DNA of 9,644 nucleotides, from the NCBI GenBank assembly GCA_017988355.1, contig JAGNRX010000036.1, positions 1 through 9,644 on the forward strand. The letters are read 5' to 3'. Positions 1-7,000 of the stretch are shown piece after piece (position 1 is the stretch's first letter; each line of letters begins with the position of its first letter). Origin of the DNA: Bacteroidales bacterium (GTDB lineage: Bacteria; Bacteroidota; Bacteroidia; Bacteroidales; P3). The position numbers and the translations under genes were made by a program. A model generated the notes under the pieces. That model saw only the letters and a program-made list of their open reading frames with translations, did no database searches and was not told where the DNA came from.

Positions 1-191
1 ATAGAACCGTTATTGAAACTTTAGGAAATGCAATGTTTAAAGTTGAGTTAGAAAATGGACACGTAATAATTTCACATATTTCTGGAAAGATGAGAATGCA
101 TTATATTAAAATTTTACCAGGTGATAAAGTGCAAGTTGAAATGTCTCCTTACGACTTAACTAAGGGAAGAATAACATATAGACACAAATAA
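1..191 (+). CDS. infA: Translation initiation factor IF-1 (5' end missing)
   Basis: IF-1 is a small OB-fold protein that binds the ribosomal A site on the 30S subunit and works with IF-2 and IF-3 in initiation. The first complete codon is at position 3, and 62 residues follow before the TAA at 189-191. The family is usually about 72 residues, so only about the first ten are missing. The family signatures are all present: [13 protein letters not shown], then [17 protein letters not shown], then [16 protein letters not shown] at the C-terminus. It lies 32 bases before rpmJ, the usual order at the end of the spc region in Bacteroidota. The start codon and any upstream promoter are outside the window. 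Identification is certain despite the truncation. Confidence 0.97.
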   Translation, partial: RTVIETLGNAMFKVELENGHVIISHISGKMRMHYIKILPGDKVQVEMSPYDLTKGRITYRHK

Positions 192-223
192 GATTAATAT
201 AATATATAAACATTTTACCGACC

Positions 224-340
224 ATGAAAGTCAGAACATCAGTAAAGAAAAGATCTCCAGAGTGCATAATTGTACGAAGAAAAGGGGTTGTTTACGTTAT
301 TAACAAGAAGAATCCTAGATTTAAACAAAGACAAGGGTAA
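224..340 (+). CDS. rpmJ: 50S ribosomal protein L36 (bL36), zinc-free form
   Basis: This 38-residue protein of the large subunit starts [14 protein letters not shown] and ends FKQRQG, the typical length and both termini of bL36. The zinc-binding form has ligands at C11, C14, C27 and H33. Here those positions are S11, C14, N27 and F33, so only one ligand remains and zinc cannot be bound in the usual way. This matches the cysteine-poor L36 common in Bacteroidota. The ATG at 224 is the only start giving the conserved N-terminus. No Shine-Dalgarno sequence precedes it; the upstream bases are A/T-rich with ACCGACC just before the ATG. It sits between infA and rpsM and is probably cotranscribed with both. 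Confidence 0.96.
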   Translation: MKVRTSVKKRSPECIIVRRKGVVYVINKKNPRFKQRQG

Positions 341-369
341 ATAATTAAATTTAACAATAAAAAAAGTTT

Positions 370-747
370 ATGGCAAGAATTGCAGGTATAGACTTACCAA
401 AAAACAAAAGAGGAGTAATAGGCTTGACTTATATCTATGGTATAGGAAGAAGTTTATCATCTAAAATTTTATCTAAAGCTGGAATAAGCGAAGATAAGAA
501 GGTAAGTGAATGGACTGATGATGAACAAAATGCTATTCGTACAATTATCGGTGACGAATTTAAGGTTGAGGGTACATTACGTTCTGAAGTTCAGATGAAC
601 ATTAAACGTTTGATGGATATCGGTTGTTACCGAGGAATTCGTCATCGTATTGGATTACCACTTCGTGGACAAAGCACAAAAAACAATGCTCGTACACGTA
701 AGGGCAAAAAGAAAACAGTTGCAAACAAGAAAAAAGCAACTAAGTAA
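370..747 (+). CDS. rpsM: 30S ribosomal protein S13 (uS13)
   Basis: S13 sits in the head of the small subunit, forms bridges to the large subunit and contacts P-site tRNA through its basic tail. The 125-residue product has the standard start [10 protein letters not shown], the YIYGIGR stretch of the helix-two-turn-helix domain (residues 21-27), the [23 protein letters not shown] region (71-93) and the tail [18 protein letters not shown] (95-112) followed by a lysine-rich end. The serine in GQST, where many bacteria have arginine, and the [13 protein letters not shown] ending are typical of Bacteroidota. The start is preceded by an A-run (TAAAAAAAGTTT) rather than a Shine-Dalgarno site, common in this phylum. 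It follows rpmJ by 29 bases; the 91-base gap after it is the largest inside the cluster. Confidence 0.98.
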   Translation: MARIAGIDLPKNKRGVIGLTYIYGIGRSLSSKILSKAGISEDKKVSEWTDDEQNAIRTIIGDEFKVEGTLRSEVQMNIKRLMDIGCYRGIRHRIGLPLRGQSTKNNARTRKGKKKTVANKKKATK

Positions 748-760
748 TAATTAATTACTA

Positions 761-802
761 GCAGATGCGGATTACCTTTAAATTTTATTTTGGAGCGTCT
801 GT
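761..802 (+). promoter_or_regulatory. Hairpin in the rpsM-rpsK spacer, candidate ribosomal-protein leader
   Basis: GCAGATGC at 761-768 can pair with GCGTCTGT at 795-802 as RNA: eight contiguous base pairs, two of them G-U, closing a 26-base loop. The loop contains GGATTACC, which could form a small inner hairpin. No T-run follows, so it is not an obvious terminator. It stands in the only long gap of the cluster, directly before rpsK-rpsD-rpoA-rplQ. In other bacteria S4 (rpsD) represses this group by binding mRNA, and comparative work has proposed S4 leaders in Bacteroidota. That this element binds S4 is inference; only the pairing potential and the position are seen. Confidence 0.5.
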
Positions 803-817
803 ATTTATAAATTAAAT

Positions 818-833
818 AAAGGAGATTAAAGGA
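818..833 (+). promoter_or_regulatory. Tandem SD-like sites before rpsK
   Basis: AAAGGAG at 818-824 and AAAGGA at 828-833 precede the ATG at 839. The second has a 5-base spacer and is well placed for anti-SD pairing; the first, with 14 bases, is too distant to act alone. No other gene in the window has a comparable purine site. Bacteroidota ribosomes generally sequester the anti-SD tail, so an SD here may be regulatory rather than a routine start signal. That reading is inference. Confidence 0.5.
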
Positions 834-838
834 ACATT

Positions 839-1228
839 ATGGCAAAAAGTTCTAAACCAACGAAAAAGAGAGTAGTAAAAGTTGAACCACAAGGAAAAGC
901 GTTCATTTTTGCTTCATTTAACAATTGTATAGTTTCGTTGACAAATAATGCGGGACAAGTGATATCATGGTCATCAGCAGGTAAAATGGGTTTTAGAGGA
1001 TCTAAGAAAAACACACCATACGCTTCTCAAATGGCAGCAGAAGATTGCGCAAAAGCAGCTTTCGACTACGGTCTAAGAAAAGTAAAGGTTTTTGTTAAAG
1101 GCCCTGGTGCTGGACGTGAGTCTGCAATCAGAGCAATTAACACTTGTGGAATTGAAGTTATGGAAATAATGGATGTTACACCTGTACCTCATAATGGGTG
1201 TCGTCCTCCAAAAAGAAGGCGTGTATAG
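839..1228 (+). CDS. rpsK: 30S ribosomal protein S11 (uS11)
   Basis: S11 lines the platform of the small subunit near the mRNA exit and the 3' end of 16S rRNA. The 129-residue product has the usual length and motifs: [15 protein letters not shown] (22-36), [19 protein letters not shown] (46-64), [15 protein letters not shown] (86-100) and the near-invariant C-terminus [18 protein letters not shown]. The ATG at 839 gives the expected lysine-rich N-terminus and is supported by AAAGGA five bases upstream. It is the first gene after the structured rpsM-rpsK spacer and is followed by rpsD after 34 bases. S11 borders the site where the anti-SD tail is held in Bacteroidota ribosomes, which makes the SD-like site before its own gene notable. 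Confidence 0.98.
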   Translation: MAKSSKPTKKRVVKVEPQGKAFIFASFNNCIVSLTNNAGQVISWSSAGKMGFRGSKKNTPYASQMAAEDCAKAAFDYGLRKVKVFVKGPGAGRESAIRAINTCGIEVMEIMDVTPVPHNGCRPPKRRRV

Positions 1229-1262
1229 TTATTTATTATTTGATTAAAGAGAAAAAATAGTT

Positions 1263-1868
1263 ATGGCAAGATATACCGGTCCAAAAAGTAGAATAGCAAG
1301 AAGATTTAAAGAACCAATATTTGGTGCTGATAAAGTTCTTGACAGAAAAAATTATCGTCCAGGTCAACATGGACAAAGCAAGCGTAGAGCTAAGCAATCA
1401 GAATACGGAATACAATTAATGGAAAAGCAAAAAGCTAAATATACTTATGGTATGTTAGAAAGACAATTCCGTAATGTTTTCGAAAAAGCTTCTCGTAAGG
1501 GAGGTGTTACTGGTGTTGTATTACTACAGCTAATCGAATCACGTCTTGATAATGTTGTATTCCGTTTAGGATTTGCAAAAACAAGAAATCAAGCACGTCA
1601 ATTAGTTTCACATCGTCATATAATAGTTAATGGAGAGTTGGTAAACATCCCTTCATATATGCTAAAACCAGGTGATGTTGTAGGAGTACGTGAACGTTCA
1701 AAATCATTAGAAATCATTACTGATTCACTAGAAGGAAAAGTAAACAGTTTTTCATGGTTAGACCTTGATCGCCCAGCAATGAGCGGTAGGTTTATGAGCT
1801 ATCCAGAACGTTCTGATATTCCAGAAAATATCAATGAACAATTAATCGTTGAATTATATTCTAAGTAA
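1263..1868 (+). CDS. rpsD: 30S ribosomal protein S4 (uS4), cysteine-free
   Basis: S4 is a primary 16S rRNA-binding protein that nucleates assembly of the small subunit body and, in several phyla, represses its own operon. The 201-residue product begins [15 protein letters not shown] and has the [12 protein letters not shown] segment (31-42) of the N-terminal domain. The S4 RNA-binding domain spans about residues 92-150, with [20 protein letters not shown] (93-112) and HIIVNGE (119-125). The end LIVELYSK is also typical. There is no cysteine anywhere, so this is the form without the N-terminal zinc knuckle. Upstream there is only a weak purine run (AAAGAGAAAA). rpoA follows 18 bases after the stop. 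S4 is the obvious candidate regulator of the rpsM-rpsK hairpin, though this is not shown by the sequence. Confidence 0.98.
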   Translation: MARYTGPKSRIARRFKEPIFGADKVLDRKNYRPGQHGQSKRRAKQSEYGIQLMEKQKAKYTYGMLERQFRNVFEKASRKGGVTGVVLLQLIESRLDNVVFRLGFAKTRNQARQLVSHRHIIVNGELVNIPSYMLKPGDVVGVRERSKSLEIITDSLEGKVNSFSWLDLDRPAMSGRFMSYPERSDIPENINEQLIVELYSK

Positions 1869-1886
1869 GATTTAAAAAAATATAAA

Positions 1887-2879
1887 ATGGCCATATTAGC
1901 TTTTCAGCAACCTGACAAGGTTATAATGATAGAGTCGGATGATTTTTACGGAAAATTTGAATTTCGTCCGCTTGAACCTGGCTATGGAATGACAATAGGC
2001 AATGCATTACGTCGCATATTGTTATCTTCCCTAGAAGGATTTGCAATTACCTCTGTTCGTATAGAAGGTGTTGAGCATGAATTTGCAACAATACCAGGGG
2101 TTATTGAAGATATGACAGAAATCATCTTAAACCTTAAACAACTCCGTTTCAAACGTCAAATTGAAGACGAAGAAAGCGAAACAGTTAGTTTTACTTTTAC
2201 AGGAAAGAATGTATTCAAATCTGGTGATATCAATAAACATTTGAATAATTTTCAAGTAATAAACACCGATATTGAAATATGTCATCTAGAACCTAATGTT
2301 AACTTGACTATCGAACTCAATATTGAAAAAGGAAGAGGATACGTTCCGTCTGAAGAGAATAAAACGCCAAACGATATTATTAATACTATATCAATTGATT
2401 CAATTCACACTCCGATAAAGAACGTTAAGTTTGAAGTAGATGACTTCCGTGTTGAACAAAAGACCGACTATGAGAAACTAATTATAGAATTATCAACAGA
2501 CGGTTCAATTTCACCAAAAGATGCATTAACAGAAGCTGCTTCAATCCTAATTCAACACTTTATGTTATTCTCAGATGAGAAGATTTCAGTTCAAGCAGAC
2601 GTTAAGCCTTTAACAGAGGAATTTGACGAAACCACATTACATGTTCGTCAAGTTTTAAAAACTAAACTAACTGATTTGGATTTATCTGTAAGAGCATTAA
2701 ATTGTTTGAAATCTGCAGAAGTAGAGACATTGGGAGAATTGGTATCATACAACAAAGCAGACTTACTGAAGTTCCGTAACTTTGGTAGGAAATCACTAAC
2801 AGAATTAGAGAACCTTGTTAAGACAAAGGGACTTGAATTCGGAATGAGTATTGCGAAATATAAATTAGAAAAAGAATAA
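1887..2879 (+). CDS. rpoA: DNA-directed RNA polymerase subunit alpha
   Basis: The alpha subunit dimerises to start core RNA polymerase assembly, and its C-terminal domain contacts UP-element DNA and activators. The 330-residue length is normal. The N-terminal domain (about 1-235) shows the dimerisation motif [11 protein letters not shown] (38-48) and [19 protein letters not shown]. After a linker, the C-terminal domain (about 250-330) shows [20 protein letters not shown] and [17 protein letters not shown]269 in [10 protein letters not shown] corresponds to the DNA-contacting R265 of E. coli. No SD site precedes the ATG, only an A-rich run. It begins 18 bases after rpsD and ends 5 bases before rplQ, so the three are almost certainly cotranscribed. 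No missing key residue was noticed. Confidence 0.98.
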   Translation: MAILAFQQPDKVIMIESDDFYGKFEFRPLEPGYGMTIGNALRRILLSSLEGFAITSVRIEGVEHEFATIPGVIEDMTEIILNLKQLRFKRQIEDEESETVSFTFTGKNVFKSGDINKHLNNFQVINTDIEICHLEPNVNLTIELNIEKGRGYVPSEENKTPNDIINTISIDSIHTPIKNVKFEVDDFRVEQKTDYEKLIIELSTDGSISPKDALTEAASILIQHFMLFSDEKISVQADVKPLTEEFDETTLHVRQVLKTKLTDLDLSVRALNCLKSAEVETLGELVSYNKADLLKFRNFGRKSLTELENLVKTKGLEFGMSIAKYKLEKE

Positions 2880-2884
2880 GAGAA

Positions 2885-3421
2885 ATGAGACACGGTTGCA
2901 AAATAAATCATCTATCAAGAACGAAATCACATAGAGACGCAATGTTGTCAAATATGGCTTCTTCATTGATATTGCATAAAAGAATAGAAACTACATTAGC
3001 AAAAGCGAGAGCCTTAAGAACATATGTAGAACCATTAATCACAAAATCAAAAACCGATTCAACTAACGAACGTAGAGTTGTGTTTAGTTATCTTCAAAAT
3101 AAAGAAGCAGTTACTGAACTTTTCAGAGAAATATCTCAAAAAGTTGCAACAAGAAACGGTGGATACACAAGAATTTTGAAGACAGGACGTCGTCTTGGAG
3201 ATGGAGCTGAAATGGTAATGATGGAGTTAGTTGATTATAATGAAAACTTATTAAAAGAAACTAAAGCACCACAAGCAAAAACAACACGTAGAGGCAGAAC
3301 TAAAAAATCAGATGTTGTCGAAACAAAAGCAGAAGCAGTTGTTGAACAATTAGAAGAAACTCCAACTAACGAAGAAAAAGTTGAAGAAGTAATAGACTCA
3401 ATAGAAGAAAAAGCAGAGTAA
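2885..3421 (+). CDS. rplQ: 50S ribosomal protein L17 (bL17) with a long charged C-terminal tail
   Basis: L17 lies near the peptide exit tunnel on the large subunit. The core, residues 1 to about 120, has the family signature [20 protein letters not shown], then [39 protein letters not shown] and the closing MMELVDY. E. coli L17 is about 127 residues; this product has 178. The extra 50 or so residues are a basic stretch ([11 protein letters not shown]) followed by a Glu- and Val-rich acidic segment ending EEKAE, which looks disordered. Similar extensions are common in L17 of Bacteroidota, so the tail is probably real and not a frameshift product. The ATG is 5 bases after the rpoA stop. It is the last gene of the cluster, with a terminator 24 bases after its stop. 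Confidence 0.97.
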   Translation: MRHGCKINHLSRTKSHRDAMLSNMASSLILHKRIETTLAKARALRTYVEPLITKSKTDSTNERRVVFSYLQNKEAVTELFREISQKVATRNGGYTRILKTGRRLGDGAEMVMMELVDYNENLLKETKAPQAKTTRRGRTKKSDVVETKAEAVVEQLEETPTNEEKVEEVIDSIEEKAE

Positions 3422-3444
3422 TATTTGCTTTTACAAAACAATAG

Positions 3445-3477
3445 AAAGTCGCCCTATTAATTTAGAGCGACTTTTTT
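3445..3477 (+). terminator. Rho-independent terminator of the ribosomal operon
   Basis: AAAGTCGC at 3445-3452 pairs perfectly with GCGACTTT at 3467-3474, with three more pairs possible inside after one mismatch (CTA with TAG). The 3' arm runs directly into a T-run ending at 3477. It lies 24 bases after the rplQ stop, where the transcript is expected to end. Strong match on sequence alone. Confidence 0.92.
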
Positions 3478-3558
3478 GTTTAATAAAACAAGAATTTGTA
3501 ATATCCTAATCAAATACAAATCTATTTATTAGGAAATTAAACTCATATAGTAGATATT

Positions 3559-3631
3559 CTTGGCTAGGGAGTAGATCTTTTTGTCTTAAGAGTTAACTCC
3601 CTGTATATTTTTAGTTAACTCCCCAGCCAAG
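3559..3631. repeat. Imperfect 14-bp inverted repeat enclosing twin palindromes
   Basis: CTTGGCTAGGGAGT at 3559-3572 is the reverse complement of 3618-3631 except for one position (A3566 opposite C3624). Between and overlapping the right arm are two copies of AGTTAACTCCC, at 3591-3601 and 3613-3623, each starting with the perfect 8-bp palindrome AGTTAACT. The copies start 22 bases apart. The left GGGAGT can pair with either ACTCCC, so the RNA could take two alternative folds. No T-run follows and no target-site duplication is visible. It could be a twin operator, a structured RNA or the remnant of a small repeat element. Confidence 0.6.
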
Positions 3632-3677
3632 CCTATTTGATAAATGGAAATTTTCGTTTAAAAAATGTAAGTTTGAT

Positions 3678-3708
3678 TTAATCAATTGACATAAAATCAA
3701 TTGATTAA
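3678..3708. repeat. Perfect 12-bp stem-loop
   Basis: TTAATCAATTGA at 3678-3689 is the exact reverse complement of TCAATTGATTAA at 3697-3708, with a 7-base loop (CATAAAA). It has no T-run on either side, so it is not a standard terminator. The arms are A/T-rich; each contains CAATTG. It lies about 230 bases before the likely promoter of the giant gene. It may be a protein-binding palindrome or an RNA stem; the sequence does not say which. Confidence 0.6.
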
Positions 3709-3861
3709 GATTGCTAAATATTTGAAGAAAACTTGCATAGTTGGATGGAATGTTTTTCTTCCCTTGATATTATGTTAAGCAAATTATGTTGATATATAAA
3801 AAACAAATTGATATTTACAGGGAATCATGTATATCCTTTGATTATGTGATAGATAGGAATG

Positions 3862-3907
3862 TTTTTTTTTGACATAGTATTTTTTTTGACAAAATTGTTT
3901 TTTTTTT
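3862..3907 (+). repeat. Three T-tracts starting at exact 18-base intervals
   Basis: Runs of 9, 8 and 10 T start at 3862, 3880 and 3898, each 18 bases after the one before. The first two are followed by GACA, giving two copies of T-run plus GACA. Homopolymers of this length are prone to slipped-strand changes. They lie just upstream of the promoter of the giant secreted protein, and the third falls in the spacer of a TTGACA/TATAAT-like pair, so their length could affect expression. The tracts are seen directly; the effect is inferred. Confidence 0.75.
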
Positions 3908-3912
3908 ATAAT
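3886..3912 (+). promoter_or_regulatory. TTGACA-N15-TATAAT motif with a poly-T spacer
   Basis: TTGACA at 3886-3891 and TATAAT at 3907-3912 are perfect copies of the classical sigma-70 boxes, separated by 15 bases that include nine T of the third T-tract. The optimum for that consensus is 17. Bacteroidota use a different primary-sigma consensus, so this may be chance in A/T-rich DNA, and it is given low confidence as a working promoter. Confidence 0.25.
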
Positions 3913-3917
3913 AAAAA

Positions 3918-3949
3918 CTTGTAGAAATAAAACTTTGAGACTATCTTTG
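3918..3949 (+). promoter_or_regulatory. Bacteroidota-type promoter for the giant surface protein
   Basis: TATCTTTG at 3942-3949 matches the Bacteroidota -7 consensus TAnnTTTG exactly. TTG at 3919-3921 (CTTG at 3918-3921) lies 20 bases upstream, matching the -33 element and its usual spacing. Transcription would start near 3953-3957, leaving an untranslated leader of about 67-71 bases before the ATG at 4024. No other exact TAnnTTTG with a correctly placed TTG was noticed in the spacer. Confidence 0.72.
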
Positions 3950-3955
3950 CATCCT

Positions 3956-3967
3956 TATATGCATATA
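3956..3967. promoter_or_regulatory. 12-bp palindrome at the expected transcription start
   Basis: TATATGCATATA is a perfect palindrome placed 6 bases after the -7 element, at or just past the predicted +1. Its position suits an operator, or a short stem at the 5' end of the mRNA. Alternating purine-pyrimidine palindromes arise easily in A/T-rich DNA, so function is uncertain. Confidence 0.35.
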
Positions 3968-4023
3968 TTCTAAGTTATGGGAATAATGCGATTTAATTTA
4001 ATTATTAACTAAAATAAGTTTTT

Positions 4024-4080
4024 ATGAAACGATTATTATTTTTCTTAATGGCAATTATTTTTGCCATTACAGGTAAAGCT
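4024..4080 (+). other. Signal peptide of the giant protein
   Basis: Residues 1-19 have a basic start (MKR), a hydrophobic core (LLFFLMAIIFAIT) and a GKA|Q cleavage site, the usual form of type I signal peptides in Bacteroidota. There is no lipobox cysteine, so it is not a lipoprotein. It directs Sec export and also supports the choice of the ATG at 4024 as the start. Confidence 0.93.
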
Positions 4081-7000
4081 CAAACTCCATTGGCGGAGAA
4101 TTTCTCGAGCTCTACATTTCCTCCTACAGGATGGACAAGATTGACAGGATTGGCTTCTACAGCTTTTACTGGAACAGCACCCACAACAACAACTGCTGGT
4201 TGGACAAGAGTAGCTACTGGTTATGGTATTACTAATGCTCACCCTAAACTTAATGTTTTTGGTACTACTTGTAAGTATTGGATAGTAACTCCTACTGTTG
4301 ATTTAGGAACAGGGGGTAACTATACTTTAACATTTGATTTAGCACATACAGCTTATGGTTCTGCTGCAGTTGCTTCAGACACTAGAGCTGATGATAAGTT
4401 TATGGTAATTATCTCAACAGATAATGGTGCTACTTGGCAACAAACAAATACAACCATTTGGGATAATGTTGGGTCAACAAGGGTATTTAATAATATTCCT
4501 AATGTTGCTCAAAATGTCTCAATAGATTTATCCTCTTATTCAGGACAAATAAAAATTGCATTTTATGGAGAATCAACTGCTACTAACGGAGATAATGATA
4601 TACATATTGGAAATGTAGTAGTAACTACATGCCCTGCACCTAATGGTTTATTAGCTAATAATATTACAACTTCTTCTGCTGATTTAACATGGAATTCAAC
4701 TAATGCTAGTAATTATACTTTAGAATATAAAATGTCTTCTCAATCTGATTGGTCGTTAGCAACATCTATTCCTAATCTTTCTACAAATACATATCCACTT
4801 CAAGGACTAAATCATAGTACTTCTTACGACTTTAGGGTTAAAGCAAATTGTGTTGTTGGAGTTGATGAAAGCGTATGGAATACATCATCTTTTAATACTT
4901 CTTGTGCAACTATTACTCAATTCCCATGGGTTGAAAGTTTCGAAAATGCTTTTAATACTATTGCTGTTGCTCCAGGGAATAAACCTTCACCTTTTTGTTG
5001 GTATATTATTGACTCAATAAATACTAGTTCTTATTTTTGGAAAACTTCTTCTTCTGCTTATAATGGAAGTAAATCTATTTATTTTGAAGGATATGGCTCT
5101 GCTACGACTACGACTTCTACATATAATAACAATGATTGGTTAATATCTCCAGTTATTACTTTAACAGGAAATGAAAGATTGAATTTCTGGTCAAAGAAAT
5201 CTTCTTCTTCTTATAAACCAGACTTATTGATTTATGCTATGGATGTTTCTCAAGGAGATTTAAACCCTACAGCATCAAATGCAAACTTTATTTATTTAGG
5301 AGAAGTTGATACAAATTTACTTTCTACAACTTATGCTCCATATGAATTTAATTTATCAACTTTGGTTGGAGATTATCGTTTTGCATTTGTGAGAAAGAAA
5401 AATGCTAATGGAAGTGTATATCTTGACGATGTTAAAGTAAGTGCTATTCCAACATGCTTCCCTCCAACAGAAGTTGCAATTAGTAATATTTCAACAGACC
5501 AAGCTGATTTAAACTTTACTCCAGCAAGTTCTGGAGATCCTTCCTGGTATATGATGTTAAAAGATTTGACAACCAATATAACTGATACTACTCAAATATT
5601 TACTTTTCCTCACACTTTATTAAATCTAACATCTAACACAAATTACAGTGTTTCAATAATGACAGATTGTGGTGATGGAAGTTTTTCAGATGTAACAAAT
5701 TCAGTAACATTTAGAACAAATTGTATACCAGTTACTGTTCCATACTTTGAAAATTTCTCTTCATCTGTTGTTACTGAACCAACTTGTTGGACAAGAAAGG
5801 ATGGATTATTGTCAGATACTTCAACCCTTATTTCATCAACAAGTGGTTGGTCTCATTCAAACACTTTAGATACAGCTATGAGATTTAATATTGATGCTAC
5901 AACAGATAAACATTGGTTAATTACACCGCCAATTGATTTGGGAGATGGAAGTATACAATACCAAGTTGAATTTGATGCTGTCTTAACAGCTTACGCAAGT
6001 GCTCCTAGCAATCCTCCAACATATGATAGCGATGATAAATTTGCTGTTGTTGTTTCAGCTGATAATGGTTTAACATGGTTAAAAACCAATGCCACTATTT
6101 GGGCAGAAGGGGATATTGATACTGAAAGAAATTTCTCAAACTTCGGATTAACACCTACACATATTGTTGTTAAGTTAATAGATTCTTTACAAGTACCTTA
6201 TTCAGGAATTGTTAAGATTGGATTCTATGGAGAAAGTACAGTTTCTGTTTCTGACAATTATCTATATATTGATAATGTTGCTATTAATGAAATTCCAAAT
6301 TGTCCTACTGTGTTTAATACAACAGCAACTGTAGATAATTTCTCAACTATTAGAGTGAATTTTGCAACTGATAATGCTGAACCAGGGATTGGTTGGGATA
6401 TTGCTTATGCTGAAACAGATCCGACTTCTTTTGACCCAAATGCTGCAACTATTGTTTCAGTTAATGATGCTACAGAATTACCTTATATTATTACTGGATT
6501 AAATGCAGGTAGTACATATAGTCTATCTGTTCGTCAAAACTGTGGTGGAGAATGGTCTCCAGCAGTTAGTTCATCAATTCCTAATATTGAATCAACAGTT
6601 GCTGTTCCTTACATTCAAAATTTTGAAGATTTAAATAATGTATCTGAATGGACACTTTCTAATCCAGATACAAATAAATGGTATATTTCAAATGCTGTTA
6701 GTTATCCTGATAATTCAGGAAATTCATTATTCATAAGTGATTCTCTTGGCGCTACAAATGAATATACTAATAATGTTATCTCTTATGCTTATGCTTCAAC
6801 AATAGTTGATTTTGGCACAGGAGCTGCAGAATATAATCTTTCCTTTGATTGGAGAGCAAGAGGAGAATCTTCTTCTTATGATTATATTAAGGTATTTTTA
6901 TTACCTATTGATCAAGCTATACCAACTACAGGATGGCCTGTTGGACAAGCATTAGGTACATTCAATCAACAAAGTACTTGGCAACATGCTAACATTATTC

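Larger units (their letters stand above)
3478..3917. other. Non-coding spacer between the ribosomal operon and the giant surface-protein gene
   Basis: I see no plausible gene on either strand in this stretch. The longest ATG-started frames I followed are of about 15 codons. It is very A/T-rich and holds several separate structures listed individually: two overlapping short inverted repeats just after the terminator (ATTTGTA 3494-3500 with TACAAAT 3515-3521, and TCCTAAT 3504-3510 with ATTAGGA 3528-3534, which cannot both form), the long inverted repeat at 3559-3631, the stem-loop at 3678-3708 and the T-tracts from 3862. It changes abruptly from compact operon to a long structured upstream region, consistent with independent control of the next gene. 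Confidence 0.7.

Noticed and set aside
826..1014. Minus-strand frame of 62 codons opposite rpsK
   Set aside because: It lies almost wholly antisense to the well-identified S11 gene and shows no recognisable protein features.
2648..2911. Minus-strand frame of 87 codons opposite the end of rpoA
   Set aside because: Antisense shadow of the alpha C-terminal domain and the rplQ start; Ser/Phe-rich composition is that of a reversed A/T-rich gene.
3235..3441. Minus-strand frame of 68 codons opposite the L17 tail
   Set aside because: Its Ser/Thr/Phe-rich sequence is the complement of the Glu/Lys-rich L17 tail, and it would start inside the spacer before the terminator without a promoter.
3481..4023. 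Insertion sequence, MITE or CRISPR array in the spacer
   Set aside because: There is no transposase, no target-site duplication around the inverted repeat, and no regular repeat-spacer pattern; a small repeat element remains possible but unsupported.
4045..4242. Minus-strand frame of 65 codons, cysteine-rich
   Set aside because: The cysteine richness comes from reading the Thr/Ala codons of the giant gene backwards; it overlaps the signal peptide and first J domain.
5373..5576. Minus-strand frame of 67 codons
   Set aside because: Antisense within the continuous coding frame of the giant protein, with no independent support.
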